Below the pieces are notes generated by a model. That model searched no databases. It had not been told where the DNA came from and saw nothing but the letters and a program-made list of their open reading frames with translations. The translations under genes and the position numbers were made by a program. Shown piece by piece: positions 9,097 through 17,263 of a DNA stretch of 24,110 nucleotides; position 1 is the first letter of the stretch, and the number at the start of each line of letters is the position of its first letter. This DNA is from Pseudomonadota bacterium. Its GTDB lineage: Bacteria > Pseudomonadota > Gammaproteobacteria > Xanthomonadales > Xanthomonadaceae. The DNA lies in contig JAEWJB010000046.1 in NCBI GenBank assembly GCA_023386795.1, positions 1-24,110 of the forward strand, given 5' to 3'.

Positions 9097-11336
9097 CGGG
9101 AATCTCCATAGAAAATGCCACGGCCGCCGGTAGCGAAGTACACCCGCCCGGGAATGCGCGGATCGCCAGTGATGGCGTACGGACGGCCGAAACGATGCGC
9201 GTCGTCGTCGATGCGCTGCCAGTGTGCCCCCTCGTCGGCCGAGCGGAACACTCCGCTCACCCCGTCGATGCGACCGGCCAGGTACAGGGCCGGCGGTGCG
9301 CCGGGTGCCAGCGGCGCACCCAGGCCAAGTGCGCGGGCTTCTTCCATCGTGGCGAGCGTGCGCAGCTGGCCGTCCTGCCAGCGCTGCACGCCCGTGTCGG
9401 GACTGGCGAGATACACCACGCCGGCTCGCCACGGATCGGGACGCAACTGCGGACGTGTACGCTCCACGCGCGAGGGCAGCCCGACCTTCAGGCCGGTGCC
9501 GGTGAACGTCAGTCCGCCATCGCGGCTGGTGAAGAACTCGCCGGTGGCCGCATCCACGCCATACCAGCGGCGCGGATCGACGCGGTCGGCCTCGATGAGG
9601 ATCGTCGCCGGCACACCGCGCACGGCCTGCCAGCGCGTGCCGAAGTCGTCGGTGGCCCAGGCGCCCTGCCCGTTGACCGGCGTCCAGATCACGCGCCAGC
9701 CGTCGGCGGCGATGGCCAGGTGGCCGGCGCCTTCACCCTGCGGCGGTTCGCTGGCGAACGCCTGCCAGTGCGCGCCGCCATCGCGCGAGAACTGCGCGCG
9801 GATTTCGTTGTTGCGTCGGTTGCGCACCGTGCCGCTGCGCACCACTACCTGCGGCTGCTGGCCGGCGGCATCGATGCTCTCGCCGTTGGTCAGGCGCGGG
9901 CCTTCGTACTGCATCTGCGCGCGGTCTAGGTCGTCGTGGCGGAAGCCGTCGATGTCGCCCAGTGCGCTGAGCAGGTGCGCGCCGGCCATCGGGCTGTGCA
10001 GGTCGAGGGGAACCGTTTCTTCCAGGCCGGTGTCCTGGAACCACCATTGCAGTGGGGTGTGGCCGTCGTCGGCGGCGCGCAGGTTGCGCGACGCCCAGAT
10101 GCCGTAGCCGGTGACGAACAGCGCGTGGTCGCTGTCGTGGGGATCGATGACCACCGAAGCCATCCAATGCGGGTACGCCTGCACCGTCCACGGTGCATTG
10201 GCGTGGTCGAACTGGGATTGCTCGAACAGCGGTCGCCACGTGCTGCCGCCATCGAGGCTGCGGAACAGGTCGTCGTGCGGCGAGTAGCGGCGGAAGCTGC
10301 TGGCCAGCAGCACGCGCGGGTCGTGCGGGTCGACCGCGATCGCGCCCCAGCCGAAACCCGGGCCCTGCACCGGTTGTGGCTCGGGGCTGATGTCGGTCCA
10401 GCGGCCGCTGCGCGGCTGGTACTTCCACAGCGCGCCGTTGGCCATCAGGTCCGGGCCGGGTTCGTCGCCATAGGTGAGATACCAGCTGCCGTCGCCGCCG
10501 GGCACCATGTGGCTGGGGCGGAACTGCGTCGGCTGGCCGGCGACCGGCTCCCAGTGCGCGCCGCCATCCTCGGAGACGAACACGCTCTGCCCGGTCGTGG
10601 AGACGCCGGCATACAGGCGCGGCGTCGCGCGGCCGGGCTTGCCGCTGGCCGCATCGAAGGCGATGAAGACGATGCCCACCTTCTGCTCGCGGCCGGCGTG
10701 GTTGCGCGCCCGCGAACCCGGCGCGGTGGCCGCGTCCGGGAAGGACGCCACGCGCTGCCAGCTTTCACCGCGGTCCGTGCTGCGCCACAGCCCCGAATCG
10801 CGCGAGCCCAGGAACAGGACGCGGCCATCGTGCGGATCGACCGCGATGCGCTCGCCGTTGCCGCGCCCCAACTCGTTGCCGCCGAGCTTGAACGGCAGGT
10901 CGGTGCGCGCGAACGTGCGGCCGCAGTCGTGCGAGCGCAGGATCGCCGCATTGCCGGCGCGTTCGTGCATGTAGGTACCGGCGGCCAGGTACAGCGCGTC
11001 CGGGTCGTTCGCATCGACGGCCAGGCCATCGATGCCCATGAGGTTCTCGTCCTCGGCGCCGATCCAGTCGGTCAGCGCGATCCAGCGCTGCTGCGCCGCA
11101 TCCCAGCGATAGGCGCCACCGACATCGGTACGCGCGTACAACAGGCCCGGCTCGGACGGATGGAACACCAGGCCGCTGACGAAGCCGCCGCCCCCGATGG
11201 CGACGCTGCGCCACTGGTACGGCACCGCGTCCACGGCCCATGCGGGCGCGGCGCACAGCCACAACACCCATGCCCACGCGAGACGTCGGCACGCGTCGGC
11301 AAAAGTCTGGCAGGCACGGGGCATGGATTTGCCCAT
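9093..11336 (-). CDS. GH74 endo-xyloglucanase
   Basis: A 747-aa GH74 enzyme, predicted to cleave the beta-1,4-glucan backbone of xyloglucan by inversion. The two catalytic Asp candidates are D71 in ARTDVGGAYRWD and D461 in GDIDGF. Asp-box (BNR-like) turns of the form S-x-D-x-G-x-x-W mark the tandem seven-bladed propellers, for example at 186-193, 255-262, 360-367, 517-524 and 604-611. The protein ends with the propeller, with no carbohydrate-binding module. A hydrophobic signal ends at AWA (about residue 34), so the protein is exported. AGGGGAG lies about 11 nt before the chosen ATG, and a second ATG four codons later is possible. It follows the receptor gene after 107 nt containing two hairpins, and its stop overlaps the CE20 start. 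Confidence 0.94.
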   Translation of the reverse strand: MGKSMPRACQTFADACRRLAWAWVLWLCAAPAWAVDAVPYQWRSVAIGGGGFVSGLVFHPSEPGLLYARTDVGGAYRWDAAQQRWIALTDWIGAEDENLMGIDGLAVDANDPDALYLAAGTYMHERAGNAAILRSHDCGRTFARTDLPFKLGGNELGRGNGERIAVDPHDGRVLFLGSRDSGLWRSTDRGESWQRVASFPDAATAPGSRARNHAGREQKVGIVFIAFDAASGKPGRATPRLYAGVSTTGQSVFVSEDGGAHWEPVAGQPTQFRPSHMVPGGDGSWYLTYGDEPGPDLMANGALWKYQPRSGRWTDISPEPQPVQGPGFGWGAIAVDPHDPRVLLASSFRRYSPHDDLFRSLDGGSTWRPLFEQSQFDHANAPWTVQAYPHWMASVVIDPHDSDHALFVTGYGIWASRNLRAADDGHTPLQWWFQDTGLEETVPLDLHSPMAGAHLLSALGDIDGFRHDDLDRAQMQYEGPRLTNGESIDAAGQQPQVVVRSGTVRNRRNNEIRAQFSRDGGAHWQAFASEPPQGEGAGHLAIAADGWRVIWTPVNGQGAWATDDFGTRWQAVRGVPATILIEADRVDPRRWYGVDAATGEFFTSRDGGLTFTGTGLKVGLPSRVERTRPQLRPDPWRAGVVYLASPDTGVQRWQDGQLRTLATMEEARALGLGAPLAPGAPPALYLAGRIDGVSGVFRSADEGAHWQRIDDDAHRFGRPYAITGDPRIPGRVYFATGGRGIFYGDSR

Positions 11337-11360
11337 CGGTCGTCAGGCTCCCCTAGCTGG

Positions 11361-11379
11361 CCGATGGAGATTCCATCGG
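11361..11379 (-). other. Hairpin just upstream of the GH74 ribosome-binding site
   Basis: A perfect 7-bp inverted repeat (ccgatgg at 11361-11367, ccatcgg at 11373-11379) with a 5-nt loop lies a few nt 5' of the AGGGGAG Shine-Dalgarno of the GH74 gene. It could influence mRNA stability or translation initiation. The role is inferred only. Confidence 0.45.
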
Positions 11380-11380
11380 A

Positions 11381-11421
11381 GGTAAAACACCGATCCGGCG
11401 GCGCAAGGCACGCCGGATCGG
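11381..11421 (-). terminator. Terminator-like attenuator after the TonB receptor
   Basis: Perfect 11-bp GC-rich arms (ccgatccggcg at 11390-11400, cgccggatcgg at 11411-11421, 10-nt loop) lie 22 nt after the receptor stop. On the minus strand they are followed by TGTTTT. This looks like a leaky intrinsic terminator between the receptor and the enzyme genes, giving more receptor than enzyme mRNA. The short T-run makes full termination unlikely. Confidence 0.6.
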
Positions 11422-11443
11422 AGACGCACTTCCTACGGCGCGT

Positions 11444-14185
11444 TTAGTAGCTGGCCCGCACGGTGAAGCCATAGCGACGGTCGTTGATCACGAAGTCGCG
11501 GTAACGGGATTCGAAGCCCGTGTAGCTTTCGTTGCGGGTATCCAGCAGGTTGGTGCCGTCCAGCGAGACCGACCACACATCGTTGATGTTGTAGCGGATC
11601 GAGGCATCCAGCTGGCCGAAGCCCTTGTTGTAGACCGGCAGGTTGCCGGTACCGTTGCCGGCGGTGGTCACCAGCCAGTCGCTGCGCCAGTTGTAGGCCA
11701 CGCGGGCCTGGAACTTCGGCAGCTCGTAGCTGAGGATCACGTTGTAGCTGTTCTTGGACAGGCCTTCCAGCGGCACCACCAGCTGGTTGCCGTTGGTATC
11801 GGTGGCGTTCGGGCTGGGGGCTTCCGAATCGACGTAGGTGTAGTTGGTCTGCAGGCCGAAGCCGCTCAGCCAACCCGGCAGGAAGTCGAAGAACTGGGTG
11901 TAGCCGACCTCGGCGCCCTTGATGGTGCCCTCGTCGCCGTTCACCGGGCGGCTGATTTCCCACAGCTCGCCGTCATAGACCTCCTCGAACACCGCATTGG
12001 CGATGAAGCCCTTGACCTTCTTGTAGAACAAGGTGCCGTACACCATCGAACCCTTGCCGAAGTACCACTCCAGCGCGGTGTCGAACTGGTCGGCGGTCAT
12101 CGGGTTGAGATCGGGGTTGCCCGCCGAACCGGTGTGCAGCGTGCCCGAACCGGTATCGGTCGTGCTCAGGCTGAGGTTCGGGTTCATCTTGTCGAAGGTC
12201 GGGCGCGAGATGCCGCGCGAGGCCGCGAAGCGCCACTGCAGGTTGTCCTTGAGGAACCAGCGCAGGTTCAGGCTCGGCAGCACGTCGGTATACGACTTGT
12301 CGACCGAGATCGGCAGCAGGCCACCGCCCTCGGCGTCGGTGGCGGTACGCACGCCTTCCGAGCTCACTTCGGTCCGCACGATGCGCACGCCGATGTTGCC
12401 GTCGAACGGCACCGAGGCGTCATCCACGCCGAAGCGCAGCAGGCCGTAGGCGGTGTAGGTCTTCTCGCCCTGGGTGTTGATGTTGTTGGGGCCGAACACC
12501 AGCGGGTCGGCACCGAACGCCTTCAGCGTCTGGTCGTAGTTCTCCACCGCCGAATCGGCCGCGGTGTAGGTCGGCCCGAACAGGTAGCTGTCGCCGCGGA
12601 AGAAGTCGTTGATCGGGTTCTGGACCAACTGCACGCTCGGGTAGTCCGAGAACGCCGCGCCGGCGCAGCCGTTGAGGCACATGAAGCGCCACACGTTGCC
12701 CTTGTTGGTCGCGTCGCGGTCGGTGTAGCGCACGCCGGCCTTGAAGCTGCGCGCGAAGCCGTCGTCGAACGCCAGGTCCATGTCGGTGCGCCAGGCGAAC
12801 TGCTTGGCCTTGTTGTCGTCCTTGTTGTCCAGGTGCCACTTCCAGCCGACGTAGTTGGCCGGGTTGCCCAGGTAGTTGGCGCTGCCATCCTTGCCGGTGA
12901 AGACCAGGCTGGGCAGGTCGCCGCTCAGGTCCATGGTGTACAGGGCGTTGCCGGCGGCCACTTCGTCCAGGCCGGTGGCCACGATGTAGCGGGTGCCCTT
13001 GGTGGTGGCATCGACGTACTGGAAGTCGGTGCTCAGGTTCAGGCGGTCGTTGACGCGCCAGGTCGCACCGGCCGAGTAATCGGTGGTGATCGAGTGGCGG
13101 GTGGTCAGGCTGGTGTTCGAGTCGACCGGGGTGTTCTGGAAGGTGCCCTTAACGAACTCGTTGCGGTCGTTGACCACGAAGTCGGTCGCGCCGTCGGCCG
13201 GGATCATGTCCGCGCCGCTGCTGTAGCCGAAGATCGAGTAGTCATGCCACTGGAAGTCGTAGTCCGAGCGCATGACCTGCGCGTAGACCTCCACGTCGTC
13301 ATTCGGGCGCCACTGCAGCGCGGCCGCGCCGGTCTTGCGCTTGCGGTCGCCTTCGGTGGTGTTGATGCCGGCGCCGTGCGGGACGTAGACCTCCTGGCCT
13401 TCGTAGCCGGGGATGTTGGTCTGGGTGTACCACGGCTCGATGGAGATGGTGTCCTGGCGGAACGAGCCATCCTGCTGCGAGAGGTTCACCAGCAGGCCGA
13501 TCTCGCCGATGCCGGTCTGCCAGCGGTCGGAGAACAGGCCGGAGAACGCGGTCTCGCCCTTGTCGGCCAGGTCGTAGTAGTTGTACTGGGCGCTGCCGGC
13601 GATCTTCATGCCGTCGTAGTCGAACGGCAGGCGGGTGCGCAGGTCGACGGTGCCGCCCAGGCCACCTTCGATCATGTCGGCCGACGGGTTCTTGTAGACG
13701 TTGACGCCGGCGAGCAATTCGGCCGACACGTCTTCCAGGCTCAGGCCGCGGCCGTCGTTGGCGGTGAAGATGTCACGGCCGTTGAGCTCGGTGCGGACCT
13801 GGGTCAGGCCGCGGATGGCGATGGTGCTGCCTTCGCCGTAGCTGCGCGCGATCTGGATGCCCGAGATGCGCTGCAGGGCTTCGGCGACGTTGTTGTCGGG
13901 GAGCTTGCCAATGTCTTCGGCGACGATGGAGTCGACGATCTGCTCGGCGTTCTGCTTGACCAGCTGGGCCTTGGTGACCGAGCTGCGGGTACCGGTGACC
14001 TGGACGGTATCGAGCTGGGTGGCGGCCGTATCGGCCGGCTTGTCTTCCTGGGTGGCGTCCTGGGCGTAGGCCTGGGCGCTCAGCAGCGCGGCGACGCTCA
14101 CGGCCATGACCGAACGGCGGAAGTTACGGATCGAACGCGAACCCACGACCGAGCCTGCCGGAACGTGGCGGTATTGCACTGACAT
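11444..14185 (-). CDS. TonB-dependent outer-membrane receptor (xyloglucan oligosaccharide uptake)
   Basis: A 913-aa TonB-dependent receptor of the large Xanthomonas/Caulobacter type. A long signal peptide with an extended basic n-region ends at AQAYA (about residue 41). A TonB-box-like stretch (LDTVQVTG, 58-65) follows, then the plug domain from about 75 (DIGKLPDNNVAEAL, TIAIRGL, ELNGRDIF). The rest is a beta-barrel ending in an aromatic residue (RASY). Such receptors import oligosaccharides across the outer membrane using TonB-ExbBD energy. Placement at the head of a xyloglucan operon suggests xyloglucan oligosaccharides as ligand. ATG 14185 has a strong GGGAGGGAG upstream. An internal Met at 27 would lose the basic part of the signal, so the first start is preferred. 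Only one receptor is present here, and the ligand is inferred. Confidence 0.95.
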   Translation of the reverse strand: MSVQYRHVPAGSVVGSRSIRNFRRSVMAVSVAALLSAQAYAQDATQEDKPADTAATQLDTVQVTGTRSSVTKAQLVKQNAEQIVDSIVAEDIGKLPDNNVAEALQRISGIQIARSYGEGSTIAIRGLTQVRTELNGRDIFTANDGRGLSLEDVSAELLAGVNVYKNPSADMIEGGLGGTVDLRTRLPFDYDGMKIAGSAQYNYYDLADKGETAFSGLFSDRWQTGIGEIGLLVNLSQQDGSFRQDTISIEPWYTQTNIPGYEGQEVYVPHGAGINTTEGDRKRKTGAAALQWRPNDDVEVYAQVMRSDYDFQWHDYSIFGYSSGADMIPADGATDFVVNDRNEFVKGTFQNTPVDSNTSLTTRHSITTDYSAGATWRVNDRLNLSTDFQYVDATTKGTRYIVATGLDEVAAGNALYTMDLSGDLPSLVFTGKDGSANYLGNPANYVGWKWHLDNKDDNKAKQFAWRTDMDLAFDDGFARSFKAGVRYTDRDATNKGNVWRFMCLNGCAGAAFSDYPSVQLVQNPINDFFRGDSYLFGPTYTAADSAVENYDQTLKAFGADPLVFGPNNINTQGEKTYTAYGLLRFGVDDASVPFDGNIGVRIVRTEVSSEGVRTATDAEGGGLLPISVDKSYTDVLPSLNLRWFLKDNLQWRFAASRGISRPTFDKMNPNLSLSTTDTGSGTLHTGSAGNPDLNPMTADQFDTALEWYFGKGSMVYGTLFYKKVKGFIANAVFEEVYDGELWEISRPVNGDEGTIKGAEVGYTQFFDFLPGWLSGFGLQTNYTYVDSEAPSPNATDTNGNQLVVPLEGLSKNSYNVILSYELPKFQARVAYNWRSDWLVTTAGNGTGNLPVYNKGFGQLDASIRYNINDVWSVSLDGTNLLDTRNESYTGFESRYRDFVINDRRYGFTVRASY

Positions 14186-14573
14186 GGTGCTCCCTCCCAG
14201 GACGCATGTACTGAAATTTTTTGGCGGTGGTCACGCGGAATGCGTGCCTGCGCCCTCGATTTGTTTGCGACTGCTCCGGCCTAAGTCCTATGGCGTCGGT
14301 CTCGGAGGTGGCTTGGGACGGATGGACCCCTACCCACGTTCAGCTGCGGCGGCAGGATAGGCTCGGCCTCCCATGCCATACCAATGAAATATTGGGCGAA
14401 AAGTATAAACATTTCGTATACAGCGCTTCTGGCTTGGCGCGGCGATGGCTGGAAGGCTGTCCTGCCGTGACCGTTGCGGTCATGCGCGGCGAAGGGTCGC
14501 GGGGTGGTGGTCTCTGGCAACTTGAAGGATGGCGCTCACGGTTCGGCGCGCGGCATCCGGTGGCGGCCCCGGG
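14186..14573 (-). promoter_or_regulatory. Probable promoter/operator zone of the xyloglucan operon
   Basis: No convincing gene is seen in this 388-nt stretch. An AT-rich block around 14379-14421 stands out from its GC-rich surroundings. It contains two short interrupted inverted repeats, ccaat-N5-attgg and gtata-N9-tatac (about 14403-14421), next to an AGCGCT hexamer (14422-14427) of the kind found at the centre of LacI-family operators. No clear -35/-10 pair could be fixed. As the only long gap upstream of the six-gene cluster, it most likely holds the inducible promoter. No regulator gene lies in the locus. Confidence 0.5.
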
Positions 14574-14639
14574 TCGGGACACGCCGTGAACCCATCCATG
14601 GGGGCTCGTAGGCGACATCCTTGTCGCCTACGGTCCCGA
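14574..14639 (-). repeat. REP-like palindromic repeat, right copy
   Basis: This is the inverted counterpart of the repeat at 1-74. It has 7-bp terminal inverted repeats (tcgggac at 14574-14580, gtcccga at 14633-14639) and an 11-bp hairpin (cgtaggcgaca at 14607-14617, tgtcgcctacg at 14622-14632, 4-nt loop). Between terminal cgggac and gtcccg, both copies are 64 nt long and nearly identical, including the acacgccgtga and catccatgg segments. The gap at 14640-14734 shows nothing else recognisable. The repeat lies between the aquaporin stop and the xyloglucan operon promoter, where it could also insulate transcription. Confidence 0.85.
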
Positions 14640-14734
14640 ACAGGCTGTACCGCCCGGCGCCCGGCGCTGGCCGATCCGTGCACGAAGATCCTCCCACCGG
14701 AACCCTGAAGCGCGCGCCCCGGCGGGTGCAGGCG

Positions 14735-15478
14735 TCAGCGCCCGGTCCCGACCACGCTCGGATCCGGCCGCCCCAGCACCTTGTAGATCGCTCCGCCGAT
14801 CACGCCGCCGATCAGCGGCGCGACCCAGAACAGCCACAGCTGCCCCAGCGCCCCGGCGCCGGCAAACACCGCCACCGCCGTGGAGCGGGCGGGATTCACC
14901 GACGTGTTGGTGACCGGGATGCTGATCAGGTGGATCAATGTCAGCGCCAGGCCAATGGCGATCGGCGCGAATCCCACCGGCGCGTTGGCGTGGGTGGAGC
15001 CCATGATCACCAGCAGGAACACCGCCGTGAGCACCACCTCGCACAGGAAGGCGGCCACCAGCGAATACCCGCCCGGCGACAGCGCCCCATAGCCGTTGCT
15101 GGCGAATGCACCGGCCGCCGCCGGGTCGATCGTGAAGCCCGGCTGCCCGTGCGCGATATGGAACAACACCGCGGCCGCCAGCAGGCCACCCAATACCTGC
15201 GCTACCCAGTAGGGCAGCAGATCGCGGGCGGGGAAGCGGCCCCCGGCCCACAGGCCGAGGCTGACCGCGGGATTGAAGTGGCCGCCGGAGATATGTCCGA
15301 ACGCGTACGCCCCGGTCAGCACCGTCAGGCCGAAGGCCAGTGCCACGCCGAGGAAACCGATGCCCAGCGGATTGCCGTCGCCGCCGAACTTGGCTGCCAG
15401 CACCGCACTGCCGCAACCGCCCAGGACCAGCCAGAACGTACCGAGGAACTCCGCCGCCAAACGCTTAGCCAGTGACAT
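14735..15478 (-). CDS. aqpZ: Aquaporin Z water channel
   Basis: A 247-aa inner-membrane aquaporin with both NPA boxes: NPA at 69-71 in GHFNPAVSLG and NPA at 195-197 in SVNPARST. The water-selective filter residues match E. coli AqpZ: Phe near position 49, His183 in LTLIHLISIP, Thr192 and Arg198. This marks a water channel rather than a glycerol facilitator. Six membrane spans are visible. The frame is open 16 codons further upstream, but ATG 15478 is preceded by a near-perfect AGGAGGT at about 6 nt, and the sequence from there aligns with AqpZ proteins. It appears to be a single gene with no obvious partner. No T-rich terminator follows it. Confidence 0.96.
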   Translation of the reverse strand: MSLAKRLAAEFLGTFWLVLGGCGSAVLAAKFGGDGNPLGIGFLGVALAFGLTVLTGAYAFGHISGGHFNPAVSLGLWAGGRFPARDLLPYWVAQVLGGLLAAAVLFHIAHGQPGFTIDPAAAGAFASNGYGALSPGGYSLVAAFLCEVVLTAVFLLVIMGSTHANAPVGFAPIAIGLALTLIHLISIPVTNTSVNPARSTAVAVFAGAGALGQLWLFWVAPLIGGVIGGAIYKVLGRPDPSVVGTGR

Positions 15479-15592
15479 GACGCACCTCCTGCGCAAGCCC
15501 GCCCAGGCTGGGCGGGATGGCGGCATTCAATGCCCGGTGCGGCGGCTTGGCAACGGTAGTTTTTCTTAGGGACGCCCCGCGCCGGCCCCCGG

Positions 15593-16045
15593 TCAGCGAC
15601 CCAGTGCCAGGCTCGCGGGCTGCAGGTCCAGGCGCTGCGTCAGGCCCTGCAGGCTGCCCAGTTCCTGGTGGTCGCCCGCATCGATCCATACCTGCGCGTA
15701 GCGCTTCTTGCCCAGCTCGATCACCGCCACCCGGCGGTTGGCCAGCTCGCGCCCGCCCAGGTCCGGGCGATACCAGTAGAAATCTTCCTCGGCGAGCTGC
15801 CCCTTCTCCTCGCGGCGTTCGCGCGGAAGGCTCAGGCCCGGGTCGCGCGTGGTGAACATCACCCCGAGCACCTCGCGGCCATCGGCAGTGAGCGCCTTGC
15901 AGGAAAGATAGTCGGCGCCCGCCAGCTGCTTCCATTCCAGGCCAGCGGCCGGAGGCAGGGTGGGGCAGGTGGGTGCCTGCTGCGCGGCGGCGCTAGCGCC
16001 GACGGACAACAACAACAGGCCAAACAGGCAGCTTGCGGACTTCAT
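15593..16045 (-). CDS. Small exported protein of unknown function
   Basis: A 150-aa protein I do not recognise. A Sec signal peptide (KSASCLFGLLLLSVGASAAAQ) is predicted to be cut near residue 21. The mature part has two cysteines (near 27 and 49) that could form a disulfide in the periplasm, and a mixed beta-like pattern with VLGVMFTTRDPG, FYWYRPDLGG and RVAVIELGKKRYAQVWID. AGGGGAA lies a short distance before the ATG. A sigma70-like promoter is seen about 140 nt upstream. It is transcribed toward aqpZ with 114 nt between them. No membrane anchor is visible after the signal. Confidence 0.75.
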   Translation of the reverse strand: MKSASCLFGLLLLSVGASAAAQQAPTCPTLPPAAGLEWKQLAGADYLSCKALTADGREVLGVMFTTRDPGLSLPRERREEKGQLAEEDFYWYRPDLGGRELANRRVAVIELGKKRYAQVWIDAGDHQELGSLQGLTQRLDLQPASLALGR

Positions 16046-16194
16046 TGGTTTTTCCCCTGGCAGTGGAATGCAATGCGGTGCACGCGCATCGCCTGGGTTG
16101 GTCCGCCACGGGCGCCTCCCGAACCGCCCGCCTGGCGCATCCCCATGCGCGTTCCCGACGTGCCACCCGTCACATGATGCGGATGGACGACCCC

Positions 16195-16223
16195 ACCATA
16201 ACCAAGGCCCGTCGCCGGATCAA
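16195..16223 (-). promoter_or_regulatory. Candidate sigma70 promoter
   Basis: On the minus strand, TTGATC (16223-16218) and TATGGT (16200-16195) are separated by exactly 17 bp, each matching four of six consensus bases. It would drive the small exported-protein gene at 15593-16045 with an untranslated leader of about 140 nt. It lies in the 234-nt gap after the pirin gene, which otherwise shows nothing recognisable. Confidence 0.35.
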
Positions 16224-16279
16224 ATCGACCGTGCGGGGGCGGATGGTTCCATTGGAAACCTTTGCCTGCGCGGGTGGCG

Positions 16280-17170
16280 TCAGGGGTAGTTCGGCGGCGC
16301 GGGCACCGGCGTCTCCGGCAGCGGGATGAATTCCTTATCGTCACCGGGGATCTTGCCGAAGCGGCCTTCGCGCCAATCTTCCTTCGCCTGCTCGATGCGC
16401 TCCTTGGAGCTGGAGACGAAGTTCCACCACAGGTGGCGCGGGCCATCGAGCGGCTCGCCGCCCATCAGCATCGCCTTGAGCGGCGTCTTGGCGCGCAGGC
16501 GTCCGCGCGCCCCGTCCTCGGGGATGACCAGATGGCGCTCGGGGATGTCCACGCCATCGAGCTGCGCCTGTCCTTCCAGGATGTAGAGCGAGCGCTGCAC
16601 GTGGCCGGTATCCAGGTCGATCTCCGCATCGGCGTCCAGGTCGATGGCCACGTTGAGCGTGTCGGCGAACACCTTCACCGGCGATTCCTCGCCATACGCG
16701 CGTCCGGCGATCACCCGCAGCCAGGCGCCGTTGCGACGCTGCTGCGGCAGCGTGGCCGCGCCGTGGTGATAGAACGCCGGGTCGGTTTCCTCGAAGCTGC
16801 GCGGCAGCGCCACCCAGGTCTGCATGCCATGGAGCGCATGCTCGCGGCCGCGCTCGGGTGGCGGCGTGCGTTCGGAGTGGGCGATTCCGCGACCGGCGGT
16901 CATCCAGTTCACGTCGCCCGCGCGGATCACCTGCTCCGAGCCGAGCGTGTCGCGATGGCCGATTTCGCCGGACCACAGGAAGGTCACCGTGGCCAGCCCG
17001 ATATGCGGATGCGGGCGCACGTCGATACCCTGGCCCGGCTCGAAGATGGCCGGGCCCATGTGGTCGATGAAGACGAACGGGCCGACGCTGCGCGCCTGCA
17101 GGGTGGGCACCGCGCGGCGCACTTGCAGGCCGCCGATGTCATGTACACGCGGGGCGATGATCGTGGTCAT
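16280..17170 (-). CDS. Pirin-family cupin protein
   Basis: A 296-aa bicupin of the pirin family. The four metal ligands of the N-terminal cupin are present: H54 and H56 in RPHPHIGL, and H98 and E100 in GIAHSERTPP. Bacterial pirins bind Fe or another metal; some have quercetin 2,3-dioxygenase activity and others bind redox partners, so the exact role is open. There is no signal peptide, so it is cytosolic. Two ATGs lie close together at 17176 and 17170. AGGAG is 3 nt from the first and 9 nt from the second, which favours 17170. It follows the endonuclease V gene on the same strand after 93 nt, so co-transcription is possible. Confidence 0.92.
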   Translation of the reverse strand: MTTIIAPRVHDIGGLQVRRAVPTLQARSVGPFVFIDHMGPAIFEPGQGIDVRPHPHIGLATVTFLWSGEIGHRDTLGSEQVIRAGDVNWMTAGRGIAHSERTPPPERGREHALHGMQTWVALPRSFEETDPAFYHHGAATLPQQRRNGAWLRVIAGRAYGEESPVKVFADTLNVAIDLDADAEIDLDTGHVQRSLYILEGQAQLDGVDIPERHLVIPEDGARGRLRAKTPLKAMLMGGEPLDGPRHLWWNFVSSSKERIEQAKEDWREGRFGKIPGDDKEFIPLPETPVPAPPNYP

Positions 17171-17263
17171 GGGCATACACTCCTGGCATCGGCGGGGATG
17201 CGGCGCAGCATCGCATGGCGGGGATGAGGGCGGCAGCGCGACCGGCGGCACGGATCGTTGTGT

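Noticed and set aside
26..9111. Very long plus-strand open frames (26-2320, 2241-5411, 5404-9111) opposite the GH95, GH31, GH35 and CE20 genes.
   Set aside because: They are Arg/Ala/Gln/His-rich translations antisense to clear enzymes, lack family motifs, and are expected where GC3-biased codons remove stops from the opposite strand.
12134..14182. A 682-aa plus-strand open frame opposite the TonB receptor.
   Set aside because: It is low-complexity Val/Gly/Asp/Ala-rich shadow sequence; the minus-strand receptor has signal, plug and barrel features and a strong ribosome-binding site.
14221..14618. Small open frames on both strands in the receptor upstream region.
   Set aside because: No good ribosome-binding site or recognisable protein pattern; some run into the palindromic repeat. 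The region is better explained as regulatory.
1..14639. Reading the bracketed locus as a composite transposon or genomic island.
   Set aside because: No transposase, integrase, tRNA or target duplication is seen, and base and codon use of the six genes match the surrounding chromosome; only the repeat bracketing is reported.
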